A stretch of 42,153 bases of DNA from Bradyrhizobium mercantei (lineage in GTDB: Bacteria; Pseudomonadota; Alphaproteobacteria; Rhizobiales; Xanthobacteraceae): NCBI RefSeq assembly GCF_001982635.1, contig NZ_MKFI01000016.1, positions 1-42,153 of the forward strand, written 5' to 3'. The stretch's first letter is position 1, and the number at the start of each line of letters is the position of its first letter. Under the pieces are notes generated by a model that saw only the letters and a list, made by a program, of their open reading frames with translations, ran no database searches and was not told the origin of the DNA. Shown here piece after piece: positions 1 through 8,286 of this stretch. Position numbers and translations under genes: made by a program.

Positions 1-508
1 CTTCCTGCTTCAGCACGTACGGGTACTGTGCTGAAATTCGGACCACCGCTAACTTGATATCGGGGCGATGCGCAATGTCCGCGACGCTTCTCAAATGCTT
101 CGGATTTCCGGGGAGAACATATAGTCCGATCTGGGCTGCGTAAGTGGGCGTCGAAAACACCACTGCTTTGCAGGCGGCTTCAGTAATACTGAGGCCAGCC
201 CCAACGTAGTCGAATTGACGGCTCTGCAATCCAGGGATCATGGCGGTCCATTCCGTGAGCGCCGGCGTAAGCGAAGGCAGGCCCATGGCGCTGAGCACTA
301 TGTTCTGCAGATCAACCGAAGCTCCTGTCGCCTTCCCGTCCGGAGATATGATCATGGAGGGGGGGAGCGACGCCAGCGCCACCTTCACTTGTCCGGCTTT
401 GCGGATCGAAGCGAGAAGAGAATCGTTCCCTTGTGCAAACGTGGGAAATCCATAGACCAAAAGTGTGAGTAGGAAGACGGGCAACGAGAGCTTTGCTATC
501 GCACGCAA
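1..508 (-). CDS. Amino-acid-type ABC transporter substrate-binding protein, 5' part (runs off window)
   Basis: Periplasmic binding protein of the family-3 (polar amino acid type) class. The reverse strand from 508 stays open to the window edge. It begins with a signal peptide (positively charged start, hydrophobic stretch LPVFLLTLLVYGF, cleavage near TFAQ). Then come segments typical of the family: a 'SLLASIRKAGQVKVAL' first strand and helix, a 'PDGKATGASVDL' segment, and 'MIPGLQSRQFDYVGAGLSIT', the usual lobe-1 ending. The start is taken as TTG at 508 because an AAGGAGGA ribosome site sits about 7 nt upstream and the ATG inside that site is closed by a stop after five codons. The C-terminal part and any permease genes lie outside the window. 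A GGTAT-N16-GGTAT element lies about 65 nt upstream. Family assignment is fairly sure; substrate unknown. Confidence 0.75.
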   Translation of the reverse strand, partial: MRAIAKLSLPVFLLTLLVYGFPTFAQGNDSLLASIRKAGQVKVALASLPPSMIISPDGKATGASVDLQNIVLSAMGLPSLTPALTEWTAMIPGLQSRQFDYVGAGLSITEAACKAVVFSTPTYAAQIGLYVLPGNPKHLRSVADIAHRPDIKLAVVRISAQYPYVLKQE

Positions 509-570
509 GGCATCTCCTCCTTCAGATTTGGCAATGCCGATAGCAGTATCGTGAGCGAGACCGCTTCGGC

Positions 571-610
571 GAAGCCAATACCAATTTCGGATCTGTAAAT
601 ACCAAAAAGG
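571..610 (-). promoter_or_regulatory. GGTAT-N16-GGTAT element, copy 1
   Basis: Read on the minus strand, towards the solute-binding protein gene, two GGTATT blocks start exactly 21 bp apart. The second is embedded in AAATTGGTATTGGC. The same arrangement occurs at 3681-3710 and 29397-29426. A short palindrome, CTTCGGCGAAG (about 564-574), follows. The element is seen directly; its role as an operator is inference from position and recurrence. Confidence 0.5.
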
Positions 611-692
611 CATTGATGCGAGTTCTGATACAGCTAACCAAGTGCACGGAATGCAGGGGCTTTTTCCGGCGAGGCCGTGTGAGCCTAGTGTT

Positions 693-880
693 CGCGTTCA
701 GTACAAGGGCGTCACCCCCGGGCACTCGTGAGCACAACCAAAAGATTGCGCCGAACTGCTAGGCCCTGAAGGTCAATCTTGTTTCGCAACAGACAGACAT
801 CAGATAATCTTGTCACTTCGTGGCAGTACCAGCCGCGGTCTGAAAATGAGCCTGCCGCGGCGGAAGTTGGGAAGCAGGAC
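693..880 (+). pseudogene. Decayed copy of a LysR regulator 5' end and its upstream region
   Basis: This stretch aligns with 39741-39985, the upstream region and first codons of the intact LysR gene at 39857. Shared blocks include GCGTTCAGTACAA, AGCACAA, GCGCCGAACT, ACATCAGA and GTGGCAGT, and then ATGAGCC and GAAGCAG. About 35 bp corresponding to the first recognition helix are missing, and there is no open frame. It is a stub of a duplicated regulator in the same orientation as the intact copy, about 39 kb away. Confidence 0.65.
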
Positions 881-1084
881 TGGGCTAAAGGCTCTTTGAG
901 CGTAAGCATACGACGAAGGCCGCCTGATTGACATGCGCGAGGGCACGGTTCCTCTATGATGGCGTTGCGTGAAGGTCAGGCAGCTTTGGCGTAGAAGATT
1001 CATTCCCAAGCCGGCAAGCCCGTGCAGACGCGACGCGGGAAGCTCGTCTTCGGAAGCCGTACTTGAAGCGGATGGTCATCTGCT

Positions 1085-1183
1085 CCGAGGTGCGGCAACC
1101 AGCGTGACATAGCGCTCGACGCGCGCAAGCATGCCGGCTGCAAACGTCGCAGTTACAACAGCTGCGTCATCGGCGCAATCGTG
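1085..1183 (-). pseudogene. Unidentified coding remnant, related to 28186-28287
   Basis: The minus strand reads HDCADDAAVVTATFAAG, then about 17 further codons to APR. The plus strand at 28186 reads HDCVDDAPVVSATFAAG with the same continuation. Many differences between the two fall at third codon positions or are conservative, which argues that this frame was once a protein. I do not recognise the family. The fragment is flanked by an IS66 transposase piece, and an alternative reading as the degraded IS66 TnpC C-terminus is possible. Confidence 0.35.
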
Positions 1184-1184
1184 T

Positions 1185-1430
1185 AGCCGCTGTTGTGATC
1201 ATCGTCAGCATGACGACGGCACGGTGGCGCCCCGCTAGTTGCCGAAGCTCCAGTTGCGCCTTTCCAATGCGATGCCTCTCAATGCGTGTCTCAGCACAAT
1301 TGTTGGAAGCGGGACGAACTCGTCCCAGCGTCTGAGCATGTAGTTGATCGGCTTTAGGACCTCAGAGGAGCACGAGATGCTTTCGCGCTGACGCAGCAAC
1401 CAGGCGTGTCCTTGAGAAGCGACTTGCCCT
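1185..1430 (-). pseudogene. IS66-family TnpC C-terminal fragment
   Basis: The minus strand encodes a 'KPINYMLRRWDEF' segment followed by 'ALRGIALERRNWSF'. These correspond to the KPIxYMLxRW and ALRxxALGRKNWLFAGS blocks near the end of the IS66 DDE transposase. About 15 residues (the 'DDGRIxxxNN' link) are disrupted between them, and the frame breaks after NWSF. This is a dead relic; no inverted repeat was found. Confidence 0.6.
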
Positions 1431-1645
1431 TTTCCTGGCGTACGGCGCGCCATCCGTCGGCGCTCGGTCACGGCGGCTTGGCATCGCGCTTCCCCGAAGG
1501 ACAAGCGCCGACTTGAGCATCAAGTTTGATAAGATGCTTTTGGACCGTGCAATCGGATCAGTTACCTTTACGCAACCAACGGCCAAAGAAAAGGTCAGGG
1601 GCGTCCGCTTTTCTCTAATCCAGTACTAAATAGCCCGCAGACAGA

Positions 1646-2455
1646 TCAGAGATCGGTCGTCTCGCCGACCAACGACGTAACCTGAGCGCACGTCGCATCA
1701 TTGCGCACCTTCCTGACAATTTCGACATACGGCACCGGTGGAGGACATGGCTTAGTGTCAATCACGCGTAAGCGGTCGGATGCAATTACCGGCTCAAGAT
1801 TCGGCGCGGCAGGTAGCTGATGCCGCGTCCGACGATCGTCAGAGCCGCAATTGCTGAGGGCTGTTGCCCGGCAGTGTGCTAACGATCTCGACTCCGTGCT
1901 CGCGAATGACGTCGCCCAGCCCAGGTGCATTCGCCTGATTAATGATTGCGTGCTACGTGATCTCCTTCAATGACATTGAGCACGCAATCGGGGTATACCC
2001 TAGCCTTGCACATCCAAGCTATTGAACAGCTCCCAACGAGACGACGTGTAAATTCCGACTGTGAAAGATGTCTGGAACGATCGCGAGATCTAGCCGCTCC
2101 TGCTCGACACCTGCAACAAGCTCGGCGCTAGTGCTGACAATTGGCTCCAGCATAATAGATGCCGCGAGGCGCCTTGCCCGGTGAGCGAGAGCATGCAGAC
2201 ACGTCATGGCCGTAAGTTCGGTTGTGCAGATCCGAAACGCCCTCGACACCTGTGACGATTAGTTTCCAAACGTCAGGAAGCGGCTTTGCGGCGAGAGCAT
2301 TTCTTGCGTAAGGACGAGTCATTGCTCTCCTGCTTACGCCAGGTGAATCTTTCTCCAACCGCGGTTGAGAGCATCACGCCCAGAACTGCTCGTGGATCCG
2401 CTCGGAAATTGAAGAGTGCGTAGTTTGAGGTGGTGACCCGTTCGAGAGCTGACAA
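1646..2455 (-). pseudogene. LysR-family transcriptional regulator, frameshifted remnant
   Basis: Pieces of one LysR-type regulator are spread over different minus frames. The middle part contains 'RICTTELTAMTCLHAL' and 'LEPIVSTSAELVAGVEQ', then 'RLDLAIVPDIFHSRNL', which is the RD-I/RD-II effector domain. The C-terminal part contains 'NLEPVIASDRLRVIDTKP' and 'PPPVPYVEIVRK'. The frame changes at about 2020-2030 and again upstream of about 2250. The N-terminal helix-turn-helix is not recognisable. It is a different LysR from the one at 39857. Confidence 0.65.
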
Positions 2456-2469
2456 TTGACCAATAGAAT

Positions 2470-3035
2470 CCTTGCTTCAGAGAAAGCATCTTACCACCAG
2501 CGGAATTCAAGTGGACGAAAGGGGCTTCTCTTTCATAAAGCGAAAATGTCGCGAGCTGTTAATTCGGTTTACGAACTGCGCGCGAGAAGTCAACTTAGTC
2601 GCCCGGAAACGACGCTCGCTTTCGAAGGATGAGAGGGATCATGTTGCTCGCCGATAGGCTAGACCTCATTTAGCCATCGCCCATATTGCCGCGCTCGAGG
2701 TCTCATTGCTGGCGACGATTGCATTTGCAGCATGGTGGGTGGCGAGCCAGAATTCGTAGCGCCGCCCCGTTCTTCGAAGCAACGCATCGCGCCATGTTCC
2801 GTCGCTCAACTGACCGGCGACGTGATTCGTGTCGTCCTCGGCCCGTAGGACGATTTCTTTAGCTCAGATCAGATCGAGGTTTTCTGTACGAGCCCCTTGA
2901 ATGCCGCCTCACAGGTGCAACACTGATCCATGGGTGAGCTACAACACCGCGTCGGACGGAATTGTCATGGGTGCAATTCAGTTAGCGACGGGCAGCCAAT
3001 GGTTCTTATGGCGGATAGGCAGCCCGACGGGCGGC
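2470..3035. other. Stretch without a recognisable gene
   Basis: Short open frames here do not resemble known families. Between about 2640 and 2860 the minus strand carries a 55-residue protein-like run (including GQLSDGTWRDALL and ATHHAANAIVAS) ending at a stop near 2660. This could be the tail of a degraded enzyme, but I cannot name it. The right end grades into the group II intron relic. Confidence 0.3.
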
Positions 3036-3039
3036 GACC

Positions 3040-3425
3040 CTAAGATGTTCTGCAGGTTCAACCCGGCGGTCAGCAAACAAGCGCTGAACGCCATGCCGGC
3101 GACGTTCAGAGGCCTAAAACTTCGCAAGCGAACCGAGGTGACGCTGGACAATATTCCCCGCGAGCGAAGCTCGATGGTTAGTGAGATTGCTTATTATGGG
3201 CGATAATCTCGCTCAGCAATGTATCCGCTGGTACGCTATATGAACTACCTTGGCCAGTTGGTTAAAGCGAAAGTACAAGCGCTTCCATCACCGTTTAGAA
3301 CTCGCCCGTCTTCCTGGAGAAGATCGCGTGAGAACCGTAGACTATTTGTGCACTGGCGACGCGTTGACGACAAGCTTGCCTGATGGGAGCCGGTTGAGGC
3401 GAGCGTCTCACGCCCGGCTCTGCGA
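3040..3425 (+). mobile_element. Group II intron 3' remnant (maturase C-terminus plus domain V)
   Basis: The plus strand carries the C-terminal region of an intron-encoded reverse transcriptase/maturase. It reads FNPAVSKQALNAM, then LKLRKRTEVTLDNI and EIAYYGR. After a stop and frameshift come RSAMYPLVRYMN and WLKRKYKRFHHR, and after another shift a broken 'RRLFVHWRR' motif. This is the usual X-domain/HNH-free tail of alphaproteobacterial introns. The ORF end is followed immediately by a domain V hairpin at 3387-3420. The 5' intron domains and the reverse-transcriptase palm are gone. The element is inactive. Confidence 0.7.
3387..3420 (+). ncRNA. Group II intron domain V hairpin (relic)
   Basis: A 34-nt hairpin of the canonical domain V length. 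The lower stem is GAGCCGG pairing with CCGGCTC, a CG bulge lies on the 3' side, and the upper stem is TGAGGC pairing with GTCTCA. The apical tetraloop, normally GAAA in this group, reads GAGC, which fits a decaying ribozyme. It directly follows the maturase remnant. Confidence 0.7.
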
Positions 3426-3492
3426 GAGGCTGGAGGGCATACTCACTCGACAGCACGACGTTAAGGCACGGCCGGATGCAAAAAGGGGGAGC

Positions 3493-3612
3493 ACCAGCAG
3501 ATTTATTGGCCGGTCGCGCTGCGGGCGAACCACGAAAATCCACGCAATCGATGACGCTAAAGGCCATATCCTTTGCGTCCCTCTGACCCGCGTGAATTAT
3601 CCAAATCCGCAT
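3493..3612 (+). pseudogene. IS5-family transposase fragment
   Basis: The plus strand encodes 'IGRSRCGRTTKIHAIDDAKG', matching the IGRSRGGLTTKIHALVDAxG block around the catalytic region of IS5/IS427-group transposases. Only about 35 residues remain, followed by unrelated sequence. No ends were found. Confidence 0.6.
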
Positions 3613-3650
3613 TCCAACATGCGTCATCCTCGGCCGTTGTAAGTTTAAGG

Positions 3651-3712
3651 TACCAGATAACGGAGCAACAATGCTTATCTGGTATCGATTTCTCGCGAAA
3701 TGGTATTGGCGA
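3651..3712 (+). promoter_or_regulatory. Inverted repeat overlapping GGTAT-N16-GGTAT element, copy 2
   Basis: A perfect 10-bp inverted repeat (TACCAGATAA at 3651-3660, TTATCTGGTA at 3675-3684, 14-nt spacer) overlaps the first of two GGTAT blocks. These start at 3681 and 3702, 21 bp apart, and the second lies in AAATGGTATTGGC. It lies about 200 nt upstream of the ACAD that begins the 3910-15115 gene run. It is likely a regulatory site for that run; the regulator is unknown. Confidence 0.5.
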
Positions 3713-3909
3713 TCCGAAAGCCAACTCGCGTAGCTATTGTTTAGTTCAAAAACCAAACGAAAAGTGGTCGAGATGGCCTTCCTCCCAGTCCTATCCTAGC
3801 CCCGAGCAAGATGAGGCCGTTGGAACCACCGTCATTGTCGCCGACGACTGTTGTGGCTGATCCCGAGGAGAGCACAGTCGCGAAAAGCAACTATACCAGG
3901 GGATAGGCC

Positions 3910-5040
3910 ATGTACGAGTTCAGAGAAGAAACCCGCGCGCTAGTAGATCTTGTTCGGAGGATTGTCAAAGATCACCAAATGCCGCTCGAAGCGCGCGTAC
4001 TCAGAGGCGAGACGTTGACGCAAGCGGACTACCAACAGGGGCGTGAAGCGGCTCGTAAGGCCGGGCTGTGGGGGCTCCGGCTGCCCCCCGAATTCGGCGG
4101 GCCGAACCTTTCGCTAGTAGATCGACTCGCTGTCGTTGAAGAAAACCGCAAATGCTTAACGCCGATTCGATTTGGCGGTGAAGTCATCCCCAACCTTCTC
4201 TACGCAACGCACGAGCAGAAGACTCGCTATCTCGATCCATTCCTATCGGACGCCACGGCGATTTGCTTTGCGTTGACCGAACCTGGCGGTGGCTCTGATC
4301 CGGCTCGCAGCCTTTCGACCCATGCGAAACGGGACGATGATGGTTGGGTCATCAATGGATCAAAGATCTGGATAACGGACTTCGATCATGCAGACCGAGT
4401 GTTCGTCTTTGCTCGCACCAGCAAGGAGAAAGCTGCTAATAATATCTCGATGTTCGCGGTCGAGAGGGATAACCCCGGTCTCATCGCGCGCCCGGTGGCG
4501 ATGCTCGGCGTTGGGCACGTGACGCATCAGCTCACGTTCGAAGATTGCAGGGTTGACGACATTGCGCGCATCGGCCCGGAGGGAGCCGGATTCAGGGATG
4601 CTCAAGATGCCCTAAACCCAATGCGTTTCGAAATTGCCGCAGTCGCCCTAGGTATAGCTCAGCGCTGCTACGAAATGATGGTGGATTATGCCAAACAGCG
4701 CGTAGTATTCGGAAGCTCACTTAGCGAGAAACAGTCGATTCAGGCAATGATCGTCGACTCTTGGATCGAAATACAGCAGAACCGTCTTATGATGTACACG
4801 TGTGCGGAGAAGCACGATCGCGGCGAGGATACGCGTATCGGAGCAGGCGTGATGAAGATGACGGGCAGTGAGATGGTAGGCCGCGTGATCGACCGCGCAA
4901 TCCAGATCCACGGCGGCGCAGGCTGCACGTACGAAAGTCCACTCGCGCACTGGTACGACAATCAGCGTATGGCGCGAATCTATGACGGCGCGTCCGAGGT
5001 GCTCAAGTATCGTGTGATTGCTAGGCATCTATTGGCATGA
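3910..5040 (+). CDS. Acyl-CoA dehydrogenase (short-chain/ACAD10-like type)
   Basis: FAD-dependent enzyme that introduces an alpha,beta double bond into an acyl-CoA, passing electrons to ETF. It is 376 aa with the normal three-part ACAD fold: N-terminal helices (about 1-115), middle beta domain with FALTEPGGGSDPA and WVINGSKIWITD (about 115-230), and C-terminal helical domain with GGAGCTYESPLAHWY. The usual catalytic Glu of the IYEGT motif is Asp here (IYDGASEVL), a substitution also seen in ACAD10/11-like relatives, and the isovaleryl-type Glu is absent. The start is supported by an AGGGGATA sequence about 7 nt upstream. It is the first gene of the plus-strand run, with a 200-nt gap to the hydratase. 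Substrate unknown. Confidence 0.9.
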   Translation: MYEFREETRALVDLVRRIVKDHQMPLEARVLRGETLTQADYQQGREAARKAGLWGLRLPPEFGGPNLSLVDRLAVVEENRKCLTPIRFGGEVIPNLLYATHEQKTRYLDPFLSDATAICFALTEPGGGSDPARSLSTHAKRDDDGWVINGSKIWITDFDHADRVFVFARTSKEKAANNISMFAVERDNPGLIARPVAMLGVGHVTHQLTFEDCRVDDIARIGPEGAGFRDAQDALNPMRFEIAAVALGIAQRCYEMMVDYAKQRVVFGSSLSEKQSIQAMIVDSWIEIQQNRLMMYTCAEKHDRGEDTRIGAGVMKMTGSEMVGRVIDRAIQIHGGAGCTYESPLAHWYDNQRMARIYDGASEVLKYRVIARHLLA

Positions 5041-5242
5041 CGTGGGCTCCAGAATCTAGTCTGCAGACGGTGAATCACCGCTTCCGGTTGAGCGACCACG
5101 AGGACGCCGTCCGCTAGGGCGTCGTGCACGATTTATCGCCTGGTCACAACGATGATGAGGCTGACAAAGTTAGGCCGTGTAGGCCTGAGACCGAATTTCA
5201 AACGATGACGACGAGTTCGAGTTCAAAAAAATGGAGAGGCGA

Positions 5243-6010
5243 GTGAGCGAGGCGTCCCAGCGGATCCTAACCGAGCGTCGCGGCCCAATACTGATCGTCG
5301 CATTTAACCGCCCCGAGGTCAGGAATGCCGTCGACTTCGATTCGTCGAAGGCAATGGAAGTCGCAATGGATCTCCTCGACCGGGATGACGAGTTGTTCGT
5401 CGGTGTCATTACTGGCGCGGGCGGCAATTTCTCTGCCGGTGCGGACCTGAAGGAGGTGGCCAAGCACGGTCCGATTCCGCAGCTTGCCCGGGGTGGTTTC
5501 GGAATCCTCAAGCGCCCGCCGCGCAAACCGCTAATCGCGGCGGTCGAAGGTTACGCGGTTGGCGGCGGTTTTGAGACGTGTCTAGCATGCGATCTAATTG
5601 TGGCAGCGCGCAATGCGAAGTTTGGTCTACCCGAGGTCAGACATAATGTTTTGGCAACTGGGGGCGGACTTTTCAGGTTACCGCGCCGCATACCATATCA
5701 CCTCGCTATGGAGCTTGCACTCACCGGTGCATTCAAGGACGCGCCCTATTTGGAACGATTCGGCTTTGTGAACCGTCTCGTGGAGCCAGGAATGGCGCTT
5801 GATGAGGCCATCAAGCTGGCCGGGTCATTGCTCGTAAACGGACCGATCGCGTTGGCCGCGAGCAAGGAGATCATCTTCCAGTCTTTTGACAACGAGGACG
5901 ACTGGGCAAAGCAGATGCCGATCGCCAGAAAAGTCCTAGATGCTGAAGACACGCGCGAGGGGCTGAAAGCGTTCGCTGAAAAGCGCAGTCCAGTGTGGAA
6001 AGGCCGGTGA
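5243..6010 (+). CDS. Enoyl-CoA hydratase/isomerase (crotonase family)
   Basis: Hydrates or isomerises an enoyl-CoA, the step after acyl-CoA dehydrogenation. The first oxyanion-hole strand is NFSAGADLKE. The second block, GYAVGGGFETCLACDLIVAA, contains the first catalytic Glu, and FGLPEVRHN supplies the second. Both acid/base glutamates of hydratases are therefore present. I choose the GTG at 5243 because GGAGAGG lies 4-10 nt upstream of it. The in-frame ATG at 5231 overlaps that ribosome site and has only an A-rich tract in front. The protein is then 255 aa, usual for the family. It lies between the ACAD and the ligase. Confidence 0.88.
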   Translation: MSEASQRILTERRGPILIVAFNRPEVRNAVDFDSSKAMEVAMDLLDRDDELFVGVITGAGGNFSAGADLKEVAKHGPIPQLARGGFGILKRPPRKPLIAAVEGYAVGGGFETCLACDLIVAARNAKFGLPEVRHNVLATGGGLFRLPRRIPYHLAMELALTGAFKDAPYLERFGFVNRLVEPGMALDEAIKLAGSLLVNGPIALAASKEIIFQSFDNEDDWAKQMPIARKVLDAEDTREGLKAFAEKRSPVWKGR

Positions 6011-6072
6011 GGGACTACTGCCTTCTAAACGGCGCCGTTTGTCTTCGGCTTGAACTCTAGGTTGTCTAATTT

Positions 6073-7719
6073 ATGTCCGGCTCGACACCAAACCAGCTGA
6101 GGTACCGCGTAGCGAATGCGTTGCGCAGCATTGAGGCGCTGGAAGCCAAATATGAAAGCGTCACCGTCGGACAGCTGGTTTCTCTGCGGGCACGCACACA
6201 TGGTTCGACAACGGCTATCGACGTGTTCGAACGTGGCGAACGCGCGACCTACTCCGAGATGGATACTCGATCCAATGGGTTTGCCCATGCTCTTCGCGCA
6301 TTCGGAGTGCGAAAAGGCGACCGCATCGGAGTGATGCTGCCCAATCGAATTGAATTCGTTATCCTATGGTTCGCAGTCGCAAAGCTTGGGGCGGTAATGG
6401 TCCCGATCAACATGCGCTACACACCTAGAGAGGTCGAATACGTTCTCAGCGATACACAGGCTAGGTTCGCTGTCGTGGACGAAACTGCATGGCCGGTGTT
6501 CTCCGCGATGGATCCGTGGCCGAAAGATTTGGGCGATAAGCGAGTGCTTGTTGTTGGACAGATGTCTTCCCGCGGAGCTATCGTTACCATCGATTCCTTA
6601 CTCGAGAGCGTCGACGATTCGCCTGTGAACGAAGAGGTTGGCGCTGACGATCCGGTAATCATCCAATTCACTTCGGGGACGACGGGCTTTCCGAAAGGCT
6701 GCATATTGACCCACGAAGTCTTAAGCGTTGCTTCGTACACCAACGCTTACTTGGATCGTGAGATATACGAGAGGTATCTTAGTTGGGCGCCTGTCTTTTA
6801 TGCCGAGGGGCAAGGACAGATTTTGAAATCATATCGACGGGGCGGGACGCTGTACTTGGCCCAGAAGCTCAGTTCGACCCGCTTCGATGATTGGCTTACC
6901 AGTTACCATATTCAGTGGTGCGCCATCCCAGAGCAGATCGCCCGCCAATTGGGAAACGTTGCCGCCGCGTCCACAAGTCTGAAGGAGGTCCAGCAGAATC
7001 TTGGATGGAGTGCTAATTCGATATGCCAGTTCCGCAGGCAGCTTGGCGTCCCTGGCTATCATGTCTACGGAATGACCGAAATCGGATGGGCTACTCGGAC
7101 CCCCAGCGACATCGACGAGATGGACACTTCTAGCTCTGTGGGAATTCGCGCACCTTTCCGCGAACTGCGACTGGTCAACGACGATGGTAGTCCCACGCCG
7201 GTTGGCGAAGTCGGCGAACTGTGGGTAAGGGGTCGTGGGATCTTCAAAGGATATTGGAACAATCCTGAAGCGAATGCCAAATGTTTCGAAGGCGGATGGT
7301 TCAAAACCGGCGATTTATTCCGGTGCGATGATCTCGGCTTCCATTGGATCGTCGGACGGAAGAAGGACATGATCCGGCGCTCGGCCGAGAACATCGCCGC
7401 ACGTGAGGTGGAGGCCATTATCCGCGAACTTCCCGAGGTAGCGGATGTAGCTGCCGTTCCTGTGCCCGACGAAATGCGAGGCGAGGAGGTCAAGATCTAC
7501 GTGGAGGTGAGAGCGGGCGGGGCGGCAGACGATGCGCTGGTACAGCGCATTCTGGAGCATGCTCGTGCGCGCCTGGCTGTCTTTAAGGTGCCGCGCTACG
7601 TGGCTTTCATTCCGGCTCTACCAAGAACCTCAAGCGACAAAGTGCTCAAACGGGAGTTGATGGCCGTTCCCGATCCGATCACTGGCGCTTACGATAGCGA
7701 CGAGAAGCGCTGGCGCTGA
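6073..7719 (+). CDS. AMP-forming acyl-CoA ligase
   Basis: Activates a carboxylic acid to its CoA thioester through an acyl-adenylate. It is 548 aa with the complete set of ANL-superfamily motifs: phosphate loop FTSGTTGFPKGCILTHE (about residue 200), YGMTEIGWAT (about 330), GWFKTGDLF (about 410), hinge GRKKDMIRRSAENI (about 430), and the C-terminal catalytic lysine region SSDKVLKREL (about 520). The ribosome site is weak, and the start follows the hydratase stop by 62 nt. Its place in the run suggests it is the entry step for the pathway. The acid is not predictable from sequence. Confidence 0.9.
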   Translation: MSGSTPNQLRYRVANALRSIEALEAKYESVTVGQLVSLRARTHGSTTAIDVFERGERATYSEMDTRSNGFAHALRAFGVRKGDRIGVMLPNRIEFVILWFAVAKLGAVMVPINMRYTPREVEYVLSDTQARFAVVDETAWPVFSAMDPWPKDLGDKRVLVVGQMSSRGAIVTIDSLLESVDDSPVNEEVGADDPVIIQFTSGTTGFPKGCILTHEVLSVASYTNAYLDREIYERYLSWAPVFYAEGQGQILKSYRRGGTLYLAQKLSSTRFDDWLTSYHIQWCAIPEQIARQLGNVAAASTSLKEVQQNLGWSANSICQFRRQLGVPGYHVYGMTEIGWATRTPSDIDEMDTSSSVGIRAPFRELRLVNDDGSPTPVGEVGELWVRGRGIFKGYWNNPEANAKCFEGGWFKTGDLFRCDDLGFHWIVGRKKDMIRRSAENIAAREVEAIIRELPEVADVAAVPVPDEMRGEEVKIYVEVRAGGAADDALVQRILEHARARLAVFKVPRYVAFIPALPRTSSDKVLKRELMAVPDPITGAYDSDEKRWR

Positions 7720-7821
7720 AGTCGCTGTTTCGATCAGATTGTCGCAAGCGCCCTGCAGGCGAGAGTCGCACTTCATGGGCTCGATCAGTGAGCATTCCAA
7801 TAGGAGAGAAAGTCGAAGAGC

Positions 7822-8262
7822 ATGCCCGAACTCCTCAAGCCTGATCTTTATGCCCTGAAGGGCACCACGTCCGCCCCCGAACGTCCGTCTCTCAAAGGAG
7901 GGAAGTGCGCGCACTGCGGCTTTGTCTTCTTTCCGATGCAAGGTTACGGCTGTGAGGTTTGTGGACGAAGCGGCGATTGCTTGCAGTCACTCGCTCTTCG
8001 CGGCTCTGGAAGTCTGATCGCGTCTGCAAGGGTGCACATGCACAACCCCGTTCCAGCGGCCGCAATGGCTGATGTCAAACCTCTCGAGGCTCCTTTCACT
8101 GTCGGTACAATCAAACTCGATGATGGGCCGACGATCCGCACTCTCCTGGTCGATGCCAAGGAACGGGCTCTGAAGCCTAGACAAAGGATGATGAGCAAGC
8201 TGGTGCCAGTCGGCAGCGGTGCCCGCACAATTCTCGATCTTCGCTTCACACCAGCTTCGTGA
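7822..8262 (+). CDS. Zn-ribbon OB-fold (DUF35) protein, copy 1
   Basis: Small partner protein of thiolase-fold enzymes. It is 146 aa. The N-terminal zinc ribbon uses two CxxC pairs (KCAHCG about residue 30 and GCEVCG about 44), followed by an OB-fold with the APFTVGTIKLDDG strand. In steroid degraders such proteins (ChsH2 C-terminal half) bind a thiolase-like partner (Ltp2) to make a retro-aldolase. Here it sits 24 nt upstream of a thiolase-like gene, the same arrangement as at 13557-15115. An AGGAGAG lies about 14 nt upstream, rather far; GAAGAG is closer. Confidence 0.85.
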   Translation: MPELLKPDLYALKGTTSAPERPSLKGGKCAHCGFVFFPMQGYGCEVCGRSGDCLQSLALRGSGSLIASARVHMHNPVPAAAMADVKPLEAPFTVGTIKLDDGPTIRTLLVDAKERALKPRQRMMSKLVPVGSGARTILDLRFTPAS

Positions 8263-8286
8263 TTACCAAGCAGGTCCTAGATCATC

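Noticed and set aside
571..610. GGTAT element considered as a nod box.
   Set aside because: It lacks the ATC-N9-GAT parts and overall length of nod boxes; only the short TTGGTA is reminiscent.
3295..3756. A 153-codon minus-strand open frame.
   Set aside because: Antisense to the group II intron and IS5 remnants, which explain the DNA better.
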